Source: Parafilimonas sp. | GTDB lineage: Bacteria; Bacteroidota; Bacteroidia; Chitinophagales; Chitinophagaceae | Assembly: GCA_025927795.1 (NCBI GenBank) | Contig: JAICKT010000137.1 | Span: forward strand, 1-10,836 | Direction of reading: 5' to 3' | DNA length: 10,836 nt | In this document: piece after piece, positions 1 to 6,510 of the stretch | How the letters are laid out: each line of letters begins with the position of its first letter | How positions within the stretch are numbered: position 1 is the stretch's first letter | Position numbers and translations under genes: made by a program | Notes under the pieces: model-generated | Told to the model about the DNA's origin: nothing | The model's input: the letters and a program-made list of their open reading frames with translations, nothing else | Databases searched by the model: none

Positions 1-1275
1 AATAAGTGAATAATCGTAAATATTATCCTGAATTTCAGGATAGTATTTTCCACTGAAAGAAATTTTCCAGTTATTATCAATACTCTTAATAAAATTTATA
101 AGAGGTATTAATACATCAGGATTTTTTTCGCTAAAGCCTAATGTTGTAATATTAAACCATCCTTTTTCTTTTAAATGCTGTTCAAACGCCTTTAGATAAG
201 ATGACCAGAACTGTTTGTATTGAGCGCCGTTTACGCCTTGCTGAAAATAGGTTACTTTATTTGAATCTTCATCAAAATAATACATGCGATAATTTAGAGT
301 TGCCATTCCAAAAACTGTAATCTGTTTGGTTATTCCAATGTCCATCATAAAACTTACCCACTTATCAAAGTTTGTAAAATCGTAACTGTACTTACCTGAT
401 GTATTTTTTACAACTTTAATAAACATGTCATTTACATCACGTGCAGAAGGATTAAACTGATCCCAAAAAAAACTTGCTGTTATTACATCTTCGCCTGCTT
501 CTTTAAGTTTGTTCATTGCAGGTTTCATAAGATTAAAATGTTCCTGAGACCAGGGTTTTACTTTATAATAATCAGCTTCAGCAATTGGATATTGCCATAA
601 TTCAAGAAAAAACTTTTTATTGGCTGCAGTTGGCATTTTATTGTTTGAAACTTTTAATATAATATTTATTGATTGGCTGTTTCCATCTGCCGAAGCAGTT
701 ACAGTTCCCTTATAAGTACCCGGCTCAGCATCAAAAGGTATTTTTATTTTAAGCCATATAGGTCTGTTCGTATTGCTTTTTACAAATGAGGAATTTGCAT
801 GAAAATCTATAATATCAGGCATAATAAGCGTATTGTATTTTGCACTGGGTTGCACACTACATACGCCGCCCGTGTTATTAGTTATTACATAATAAACATA
901 ACCTATTTTGCATTGCGCATTATTAATAATTTTATTACCACTAAGTGAAGTAAGATCACTAACAGTAACGTTTAATGAGCTTATATTTTTTTTAGCGCTT
1001 ATTACCAATTGAGCATTTACATCTTCACCTCTCCAGCCCTGCATATTTACAGATTTATCAGGATTAGAAACGGGATAATTGTTATAGTTTATCCGGCTGT
1101 TTATATCTGCCTGTGAAAAAGTGTAACCTGCTTTTAGTTGCTGCCATTTTGATTGATCTGGCTGAGAAAACGATGTTATATCACCAAAATTTTCATACTG
1201 GGCATTTCGTGATTGTGCGAAACTAAAATTTAAAATAAAAAGCAAGAGGGTTACTGCCGGTAATTGTTTTTGCAT
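1..1275 (-). CDS. Exported DUF4091/GH123-like glycoside hydrolase, 3' end cut by the window edge
   Basis: The gene is open for 425 codons from ATG at 1275-1273 to base 1, with no stop, so the C-terminal part is missing. Residues 1-20 form a Sec signal peptide (hydrophobic VTLLLFILNFSFA, likely cut after Ala20), so the protein is exported. Residues about 60-215 look like the beta-sandwich N-terminal domain of GH123-type enzymes (GWRGEDVNAQLV at 77-88, and a GTYKGTVTA segment near 186-194). From about 223 the TIM-barrel DUF4091 domain begins (FLELWQYP, then FFWDQF near 270). In this family I recall a catalytic Asp-Glu pair in a MDERP-like segment. Here the matching stretch, after GWFNITTLG, reads FSEKNP, with Ser382-Glu383 in place of Asp-Glu. 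Characterised GH123 enzymes are beta-N-acetylgalactosaminidases, but DUF4091 substrates vary, so no substrate is claimed. The gene starts 96 bases after the GT2 gene and may trim the locus glycan (inference). Confidence 0.8.
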   Translation of the reverse strand, partial: MQKQLPAVTLLLFILNFSFAQSRNAQYENFGDITSFSQPDQSKWQQLKAGYTFSQADINSRINYNNYPVSNPDKSVNMQGWRGEDVNAQLVISAKKNISSLNVTVSDLTSLSGNKIINNAQCKIGYVYYVITNNTGGVCSVQPSAKYNTLIMPDIIDFHANSSFVKSNTNRPIWLKIKIPFDAEPGTYKGTVTASADGNSQSINIILKVSNNKMPTAANKKFFLELWQYPIAEADYYKVKPWSQEHFNLMKPAMNKLKEAGEDVITASFFWDQFNPSARDVNDMFIKVVKNTSGKYSYDFTNFDKWVSFMMDIGITKQITVFGMATLNYRMYYFDEDSNKVTYFQQGVNGAQYKQFWSSYLKAFEQHLKEKGWFNITTLGFSEKNPDVLIPLINFIKSIDNNWKISFSGKYYPEIQDNIYDYSLI

Positions 1276-1324
1276 TGTAACTGATTTAATAAGATCAAAT
1301 CAAAATAAATGAGCAAGGCTAAAG

Positions 1325-1334
1325 GCATTAATGC
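1325..1334. promoter_or_regulatory. 10-bp perfect palindrome between GT2 and the exported hydrolase
   Basis: GCATTAATGC is its own reverse complement and lies about 50 bases upstream of the hydrolase start, in the 96-base gap after the GT2 gene. On the minus strand it is preceded by TTTG and followed by TAGCCTTG. The latter is one mismatch from the Bacteroidota -7 consensus TAnnTTTG, but the TTTG elements sit 24 or 12 bases from it, outside the usual 17-23. A binding site or weak promoter is possible; chance is also plausible. Confidence 0.15.
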
Positions 1335-1371
1335 AAACTTCTAAACAAATTTTACGCCACGGAAAAACATA

Positions 1372-2352
1372 TCATATACTTTTTAAAAAGGCATTTAACA
1401 AATCACTGTATTTAATCATTCCTTTTTTAAAGAAAGGTTTTATATCGTGTTTTGTTTTAAGCCTGTAGAAACATAATCTTAGCCATTGCCTGGCTAATGC
1501 CATTTTAAATGAATGATTGTTAAAAATTTTTTTATTGCTGTTTTGTTTAGCCAGATTGTTAAACCACAATAAGCAAGCGTTTGCATTCAACTCATCAAAT
1601 TCAGCACTGGTAAATTTTAAATGAATATTTAATTCATCATTATTGTATTTAAAACCATATCGGTTAAGCTGCCTCTCAATAATTTTTCTTTCTCCGGTTT
1701 TGCGGGAATTCCTTTTTATTGAAGATGTATTGTTACTATGAACTCTGTAGGAACTTAAAAAATCATTTATCACTCCAATTTTATATTCGGCGGCAATTCT
1801 TTCAAACAAATCATAATCTTCAGCAGGCTCAAATCCTTCCCTGTACATCAGCTTTTTTAAAACTGCCATATCAATCATGGTTGCGGAATTAATAAAAATA
1901 TTGGTAAAGAGCAATAAGGCTTTCACATAATCTTCATCACCATATATCGGAGCACTGGTGCCTGTTTTTTTTGACAGATGATTTATGTATTTTATTCGCC
2001 CTGCATTAACTGCTGCATCTTTATTTTCATAAAAATATTTTAAGTGTAATTCCAGTCTTTTTTTAACAGCTATATCATCACAATCCAGTGTAGCAAAATA
2101 TTTTCCCTGTGCTTCTGCAATACCTTTATTTCTCGTACGAAACAAGCCAAGATTATTTTCATTCTTTAATAACCTGATTCTGTTATCTGCATATTTTTTT
2201 ATAATTGAAATACTATTATCTATTGAACCATCATCAATTATTAGTAATTCAAAATTTTTAAATGTTTGCTGCAATACACTTTCAATAGCCTGACTAATAA
2301 ATTTTTCGCCGTTGTGCACCGCCATAAAAACCGTAACCTCAGGCTTTTGCAT
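1372..2352 (-). CDS. Family 2 (GT-A) glycosyltransferase
   Basis: This 326-residue protein is a cytoplasmic or membrane-associated inverting glycosyltransferase that would add one sugar to a growing glycan. The GT-A nucleotide-binding domain starts at once (VTVFMAVHNGEKFISQAIES). It has the DDG motif at 40-42, NLGLFRTRNKGI at 67-78, the metal-binding DCDD at 90-93 (the DXD of the family), and the EDYDLF acidic motif at 178-183 where the catalytic base normally lies. YRVHSNNTS at 202-210 is also typical. The C-terminal 110 residues are basic and contain no clear membrane span. The ATG at 2352 lies inside the end of the preceding GT-B gene (14-base overlap), so the two are very likely co-transcribed and translationally coupled. 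The family is certain; donor and acceptor cannot be read from sequence. Confidence 0.93.
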   Translation of the reverse strand: MQKPEVTVFMAVHNGEKFISQAIESVLQQTFKNFELLIIDDGSIDNSISIIKKYADNRIRLLKNENNLGLFRTRNKGIAEAQGKYFATLDCDDIAVKKRLELHLKYFYENKDAAVNAGRIKYINHLSKKTGTSAPIYGDEDYVKALLLFTNIFINSATMIDMAVLKKLMYREGFEPAEDYDLFERIAAEYKIGVINDFLSSYRVHSNNTSSIKRNSRKTGERKIIERQLNRYGFKYNNDELNIHLKFTSAEFDELNANACLLWFNNLAKQNSNKKIFNNHSFKMALARQWLRLCFYRLKTKHDIKPFFKKGMIKYSDLLNAFLKSI

Positions 2353-3763
2353 TCTTTAATTTATTCTCTATAATATAAAACACCCTCCAAAATAAATGGG
2401 GCATTATTGGCTTTTGTTCAAAGCTTCCTTTACGTATTGCGGTAGGTGTATAATATTGATAAGGAATACCCATATTAAGACACCAATACCCATATTTTAA
2501 GGCTTCATATTGATTGAAAGGATGAAGATTAGGGTTATCGATGAAATCAACAACTTCAGTATGTGATGAAGGTTTATAAGTGCAATCAAGTGATTCATAA
2601 AAAGCCCTGCTTAATAAAATAACAGGCTTATTCCAATACACTCCTTCAATACCTGTTGTTGAGCCAAATACAATTATTTTGCCTGATTTATCCATCAATT
2701 CATAAGTATCAACATCTTCTTCTGCCTTAATTACCGTAAGGTTTTTATATTTATTTGCGAATGCATTTATTTCTTTAGTTTGGGTATTATTCAGATGTTT
2801 TAAATTAGGATGTACACGCAGATAAAAATGTTTTGTATCATCCTGCTCAAAAGCAGAAACTATTTTTTCAATTGCTTCGTTATCGTTTTTATATATCCTG
2901 TTTTTAAATTCTGCTATTCCCTCGTATTCATCCATTGAAGAATTAAAGATGGTTATGTTTTCTTTGTTTGTATCAAAACCCAAAGGAAGTTTTTTAACAA
3001 CCTGTCCAACAGTGTATGAGTGCCAACCTTGTAGTACGCGGTTTCTCCTGTCTTCAAAAAATTTGCGCCCGATTTCTTCTTTATCCTTCCCTGCACTCTC
3101 CCATAAGTTTTTTATCTCGAGTTTAGCTAACATTAAAGAATGCGGAATGCCTTTTTCTCTCAAGAGATAATTTTTTAAAACACCACCTCTTTCATGCGTA
3201 TAAAATTTTATTGATTTGTTTTCGCACAGGCGCATAAAAGGGCGCACTTCTAAAAATCTGCCATTAAATAAATAAACTACATCAGGCTTTATTTCATCAA
3301 TTAATTTATTGCCCGATTCATAAACAAAAACTGCTGTTCTGATTCCTCTTTTTATATAATCTCTGTAATAATTTAAATCTGGTTCATGATCGCGTACAGT
3401 TGAAATTAATGAAGATGCAACAGCCATTCCCAAATCCCAACCTTTATATGTTAATGATTTCAACTCATCAACAGTTGTAATTTTTTCAATATCATAAATT
3501 GAATCAATATCTATATCAACTTTTGGAAAGCTTACAATATTTTGTTGAGGTACGTTTAGTCTTTCGTATGCTCTTGTAATTTTAGAAATACAAACCTTAC
3601 ATCCCAAAAAAGTATGATCAGGATTTGCAAAACATATATTTAACTGTCGTAAACATCTGAGAAAATAAACCTCATGTCCGTCACTTAATAATTTATTAGC
3701 AATTTCCAATTCCGTCTCAATATGCGGAGTTGCATGGTAAGAGGAATAAAATAAAACCTTCAT
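2339..3763 (-). CDS. GT-B capsule-type glycosyltransferase, candidate nonulosonate (Pse) transferase
   Basis: The protein has 474 residues and no signal peptide or membrane span. The start (MKVLFYSSYHATPHIETELEIA) is the first strand and helix of a GT-B Rossmann domain. The C-terminal domain carries RVHPNL at 316-321 and FGSTTGIEGVYWNKPVI at 366-382. These resemble the HP and Ser/Thr motifs of bacterial sialyl/polysialyltransferases and of KpsC/KpsS-like capsule enzymes, which use CMP-activated acidic sugars. NSSMDEYEG at 274-282 could match their acidic D/E-D/E-G motif. Cys37, Cys44, Cys55 and Cys58 form an unusual N-terminal cluster that may bind metal. Its ATG overlaps the flippase stop by four bases (ATGA), and its 3' end overlaps the GT2 gene. 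With CMP-Pse genes upstream, it is the best candidate in the window for the Pse transferase. That role is inference; a transferase for another sugar is possible. Confidence 0.75.
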   Translation of the reverse strand: MKVLFYSSYHATPHIETELEIANKLLSDGHEVYFLRCLRQLNICFANPDHTFLGCKVCISKITRAYERLNVPQQNIVSFPKVDIDIDSIYDIEKITTVDELKSLTYKGWDLGMAVASSLISTVRDHEPDLNYYRDYIKRGIRTAVFVYESGNKLIDEIKPDVVYLFNGRFLEVRPFMRLCENKSIKFYTHERGGVLKNYLLREKGIPHSLMLAKLEIKNLWESAGKDKEEIGRKFFEDRRNRVLQGWHSYTVGQVVKKLPLGFDTNKENITIFNSSMDEYEGIAEFKNRIYKNDNEAIEKIVSAFEQDDTKHFYLRVHPNLKHLNNTQTKEINAFANKYKNLTVIKAEEDVDTYELMDKSGKIIVFGSTTGIEGVYWNKPVILLSRAFYESLDCTYKPSSHTEVVDFIDNPNLHPFNQYEALKYGYWCLNMGIPYQYYTPTAIRKGSFEQKPIMPHLFWRVFYIIENKLKNAKA

Positions 3764-4710
3764 GAAATATTCTTGATTTTTTCGTTCAGGGTACGAATAA
3801 CTATGTGGCGTTTTGCAAAAATATTTTTTCTATAGTAAAAACTAACACCAGCCATTAATACGCTTGTTATACTAATCATTAATTTAAAATACCAGTAACT
3901 ATCTTTCAAAAACCATACTAATAAGGTTAGGCTTATGCCATATATTATACTAAGAATATACACCTGGGTTAGCTTTGGAAAAACCCATGCCAGTTGTATT
4001 TTAACTTCTTTTATAAAAAGCACAATTATGCTTAGAAATAAAAATGAAACGAAAGTGCTTACGAGTGATGCCCAAATGTTGAAGAACGGAATAAACACAA
4101 GATTAAGAACTACGTTTATTACAGCAGCCATCATTGTAATTTTTGCCACTATCTTGGTTTTACTTAAAATGAATAATGAGTAAACTCCAAAATTGAATAA
4201 CGGAAAAAAAATATTTGCCATTAATACAAGTATAGCAACAGGATAACCTGTTTGCAACTCAGGTTTACGGAATAAAAAAGTATAAATTTCTTTCATCCAT
4301 ATTGCACCGTTAAAAAAAAGAATGCCTATACCTGCAATAAGAAACACGAAAATTGCACGCACTCTTTTTTTATCTTCTTTGCCTTTATTTCGAAAAGAAA
4401 CTTGTAATGTTTTACCAATAGCAGAAAATACTCCATTATTAAAAATCATGGCATTCGAGCCCAAACCATAACCCTGTGAATAAAGACCAATTGCAGAAAT
4501 ATTTACTTTAAAAAAACCAAGTAATATTCTGTCTGAAGTATTAAAGATCGCAAGCGATAAGTAATGCGGTAAAAGAGGCAACCCAATCTTTAAGTATTTA
4601 TAAAAATGTTTCTTCTTGAAAAAAAAAAAGCGGATATATATTTTGCTTAATACAAATAGGATAAAAATAAAACAGTAGTGAAAAAAAGCTGGCCGATGCA
4701 AAGCCCACAA
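3760..4710 (-). CDS. wzx: Wzx-type flippase, C-terminal part (second frame of a frameshifted gene)
   Basis: This open frame continues the flippase begun at 5236, in a different reading frame. Its genuine part starts about base 4628 with FFKKKHFYKYLKIGLPLLPH and continues through NTSDRILLGFFKV and IGLYSQGYG, characteristic of the Wzx/MOP-family (Polysaccharide_synt) fold. Several hydrophobic helices follow to the end near ...NEKIKNIS. The first roughly 28 codons (from MWALHRP, 4710 down to about 4628) are an out-of-frame reading of the upstream half and are probably not made. No other plausible start lies near the true domain boundary, so expression likely needs a frame change at the T11 tract. 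If one T is removed, 5236-3760 becomes one frame of 491 residues, the normal size for a Wzx. The stop overlaps the next start as ATGA. Confidence 0.8.
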   Translation of the reverse strand: MWALHRPAFFHYCFIFILFVLSKIYIRFFFFKKKHFYKYLKIGLPLLPHYLSLAIFNTSDRILLGFFKVNISAIGLYSQGYGLGSNAMIFNNGVFSAIGKTLQVSFRNKGKEDKKRVRAIFVFLIAGIGILFFNGAIWMKEIYTFLFRKPELQTGYPVAILVLMANIFFPLFNFGVYSLFILSKTKIVAKITMMAAVINVVLNLVFIPFFNIWASLVSTFVSFLFLSIIVLFIKEVKIQLAWVFPKLTQVYILSIIYGISLTLLVWFLKDSYWYFKLMISITSVLMAGVSFYYRKNIFAKRHIVIRTLNEKIKNIS

Positions 4711-5236
4711 CCAAACCTATATATCCTAACTTAAAATATTTAATTGTAACTAATAAAATAATTATGTTGAGTAAACTCATAATAATTGCGCGAAGTATAA
4801 TTGCATAGGGCTGTTCTCTCATGATATAATAAACCTGAGCCAAAGACTCAATAGGAGAGCATATTAAAGCAAATGCACATATACCTGTAACAGTTAAATA
4901 TTCTGTGTCAATTGTTTTGTTTAAAAGAAAGAAAAAAGCTATTGCCATGCACAGAGCGCCTAATATGCTTCCTATGGTCATAATACCATAAGAACGACTC
5001 CAAACAAGGTTATACTTGTTTGGATATTCGAAAAAAGAATTTTGAAGAATAACTTTTTGTCCTAAAGTAGTAGCCAGTTGGAATAAAGAGTAACACGCTA
5101 TGATCATACCGAATTTACCATAATCATTTAATGACAAATAGGGAGTGATAACAGGCAGTATAAGAAAACTTACTATACTTGGCAGTTTTGGTGCTGCCGT
5201 GTACAGAACAGTATCAATAAAAAACTTCTTTTTCAT
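4598..5236 (-). CDS. wzx: Wzx-type lipid-linked oligosaccharide flippase, N-terminal part, frameshifted
   Basis: A Wzx flippase moves undecaprenyl-diphosphate-linked repeat units across the inner membrane. This frame opens with MKKKFFIDTVLYTAAPKLPS and then runs through about six hydrophobic helices (IVSFLILPVITPYLSL, GMIIACYSLFQLA, ILGALCMAIAFFFLL, VTGICAFALICS, AIILRAIIMSLLNIIILLV, GLVVGFASASFFSLLFYFY). That order, including the NDYGKFGM segment at 37-44, is typical of the first half of the family. It ends prematurely at 212 residues, just past an 11-T tract on the coding strand (bases 4629-4619), where the reading changes to QEETFL and stop. The matching second half follows in another frame. 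Deletion of one T, or insertion of two, would rejoin them. The gene could be a real pseudogene, a slippage-expressed or phase-variable gene, or a sequencing error. It heads the flippase-GT-GT block after a 97-base gap. Confidence 0.82.
   Translation of the reverse strand: MKKKFFIDTVLYTAAPKLPSIVSFLILPVITPYLSLNDYGKFGMIIACYSLFQLATTLGQKVILQNSFFEYPNKYNLVWSRSYGIMTIGSILGALCMAIAFFFLLNKTIDTEYLTVTGICAFALICSPIESLAQVYYIMREQPYAIILRAIIMSLLNIIILLVTIKYFKLGYIGLVVGFASASFFSLLFYFYPICIKQNIYPLFFFQEETFL
4619..4629 (-). repeat. T11 homopolymer tract at the flippase frame break
   Basis: On the coding strand the context is CCG C, then eleven T, then CAAGAAGAAA. Read in the N-terminal frame it gives P-L-F-F-F-Q-E-E and soon a stop. 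Read one base later it gives ...F-F-K-K-K-H and enters the C-terminal half. It is the longest single-base run I noticed in the window; pseI (7807-7815) and pseG-pseH (9513-9521) contain 9-base runs without losing frame. Ten or thirteen T would give the intact protein. Confidence 0.9.
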
Positions 5237-5279
5237 TTAGGGAGATTTTTTTTCAAGGGATAAATTGGATACGTGTAAA

Positions 5280-5313
5280 CAGAGTTACAGAAAACGCGAA
5301 GCAAGTAAACAAA
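5280..5313 (-). promoter_or_regulatory. Candidate Bacteroidota promoter for the flippase-GT block
   Basis: On the minus strand TTTG (5313-5310) is followed after 22 bases by TAACTCTG (5287-5280). That is a 7-of-8 match to the Bacteroidota -7 element TAnnTTTG, and the spacing fits the reported 17-23. Transcription would start near 5273, about 37 bases before the flippase ATG at 5236. The site lies in the 97-base gap after the lipoprotein gene. In DNA this AT-rich such matches arise by chance, so support is modest. Confidence 0.3.
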
Positions 5314-5333
5314 CAAATGTTTTAAGGAGCTTA

Positions 5334-6380
5334 TTATTGATGCACAACCAATTTAATACGATAGTAAGTAACATTTATTTTAGGCAGATAATTAAACCCG
5401 CTATGCCGGGCATCGGTGCCACTATAGTAAACCCAGTATGTATCTTTTTCATCAGCAGGAATAACGCCTGGTGATACGGTGCCCCAATTCACATTTTTAT
5501 TTGGAAATAATATATCAGTAATGTCATCATTCACCAAATAATAATCCTGTACATTATTCGTGCATATTAATTTTATGCAGATAGTATTTTGCTCTTCATT
5601 AAAATAAGTAGGAAGGAGCAAAATTGTTGTATCATTTATTTTTGAAGCGGCATTATTATAAATATGCTGAAAAGGACTATTAATTGCCGCTTTTAATAAA
5701 AGCATTGGAGACTGTATTGAATTTAAATTTTTATCGAGTATAGATAATCCTATGGCTCGTTGATAACCTTGCGAAAAATCATTATACCTCGAAAAAATGT
5801 AATAAAGCCCGTTGAATGTAACAACTCCAAACTGGGTATCTTGTTTTACATCATAAAGCTTTTTTTCAACTTTCCATTTTATTCCATCAGATGAAGAATA
5901 TAAAAAGGTTTTCTGGTCTCCATTTACAAGTTTTGTACACAACATTTTATACGGATATTGATGATCATCTTCATCTATGAATACAAATGTTCCGGCTATT
6001 CCTGTAGAATTGTCACCTTGTATAAGAATATTTGTACTGTTATTAATAATGGGACGGCTCCAATTATCACCATTTTTAGAATCAGCAAAACAAAAAGAGC
6101 CATTAAAATTAGTTTGATTAGATGCAAAAGCATTGTACCACATTGATAAAGTAGTATCTTTCTTTATAACATTATAGTAATTAAGCGCTTTAGATTCCCA
6201 GGGCATTTGAGCTGAAAAAATTTTCTCAATAGATCCAGGCAAAAATTCAAATTTTAAGGAGCCGGTATATGAATGTAGTGGAACTCCTACCGGAATGCTA
6301 TCTTTTTTACAAGACGACAAGCATAGAAGAAAAAATAAGCCCGGAATAAGCTTCGTAAAGATTTGAAAATTTTTTCTCAT
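5334..6380 (-). CDS. Lipoprotein with predicted glycosidase-like beta-propeller fold
   Basis: This 348-residue exported lipoprotein has a basic start, a hydrophobic stretch (LIPGLFFLLC) and the lipobox LSSC with Cys24 as the lipidated residue, followed by KKD. The body is rich in beta strands and repeats a blade-like pattern: FCFADSKNGDNWSRP at 96-110 and FLYSSSDGIKWKVEKK at 159-174 share the S-x-(D/N)G-x-x-W turn seen in five-bladed propeller hydrolases of the GH32/GH43 type. LYYIFSRYN (192-200) and DTYWVYYSGTDA (313-324) resemble later blades. I find no FRIP motif and no clear set of catalytic residues, so a canonical GH33 sialidase is unlikely and enzymatic activity is unproven. Gaps of 130 bases upstream and 97 downstream separate it from its neighbours. 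It may bind or process the locus glycan at the cell surface (inference). Confidence 0.65.
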   Translation of the reverse strand: MRKNFQIFTKLIPGLFFLLCLSSCKKDSIPVGVPLHSYTGSLKFEFLPGSIEKIFSAQMPWESKALNYYNVIKKDTTLSMWYNAFASNQTNFNGSFCFADSKNGDNWSRPIINNSTNILIQGDNSTGIAGTFVFIDEDDHQYPYKMLCTKLVNGDQKTFLYSSSDGIKWKVEKKLYDVKQDTQFGVVTFNGLYYIFSRYNDFSQGYQRAIGLSILDKNLNSIQSPMLLLKAAINSPFQHIYNNAASKINDTTILLLPTYFNEEQNTICIKLICTNNVQDYYLVNDDITDILFPNKNVNWGTVSPGVIPADEKDTYWVYYSGTDARHSGFNYLPKINVTYYRIKLVVHQ

Positions 6381-6412
6381 AAACTTTTGAATAAGCAGGT
6401 CGTTTTTCGAGA

Positions 6413-6431
6413 TATTTATAACCGATAAATA
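6413..6431. repeat. 7-bp AT inverted repeat upstream of the lipoprotein gene
   Basis: TATTTAT, five bases (AACCG), then ATAAATA form a perfect 7-bp dyad 33 to 51 bases before the lipoprotein start at 6380. It could be an operator or a weak hairpin in the 5' leader. It is made only of A and T, and no T-tract placed as for an intrinsic terminator follows it, so it may be chance. Confidence 0.2.
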
Positions 6432-6510
6432 ATACCTTAAAAATATTTATTATCCTGAAAATGATCAAAATTTATTATAAAAAAAGCGAAAGAATGTAAC
6501 AATCTAAAAA

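Noticed and set aside
1276..1371. Intrinsic terminator after the GT2 gene
   Set aside because: There is no GC-rich hairpin followed by a T-tract on the minus strand; only a 10-bp palindrome is present.
2949..3170. Plus-strand open frame of 73 codons
   Set aside because: It lies wholly opposite the well-supported GT-B gene and shows no recognisable domain; it is a shadow frame.
3935..4183. Plus-strand open frame of 82 codons
   Set aside because: It is antisense to the flippase C-terminal half; its hydrophobic character comes from reading membrane-helix codons in reverse.
4619..4629. Programmed -1 ribosomal frameshift at the T run
   Set aside because: The shift required is +1 or -2, so a -1 event would enter the wrong frame.
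4628..4710. MWALHRP... as the true N-terminus of a separate second flippase gene
   Set aside because: This stretch is an out-of-frame reading of the N-terminal half, and the C-terminal frame only makes family sense from the T11 tract onward.
5265..5474. Plus-strand open frame of 69 codons
   Set aside because: It spans a gap and the end of the lipoprotein gene, matches no known protein, and opposes the direction of every other gene.
5958..6146. Plus-strand open frame of 62 codons
   Set aside because: It is fully antisense to the lipoprotein gene and has no recognisable feature.
5334..6380. Canonical GH33 sialidase or pseudaminidase
   Set aside because: There is no FRIP motif, and the W-containing turns match GH32/43-like blades better than the S-x-D-x-G-x-x-W Asp box.
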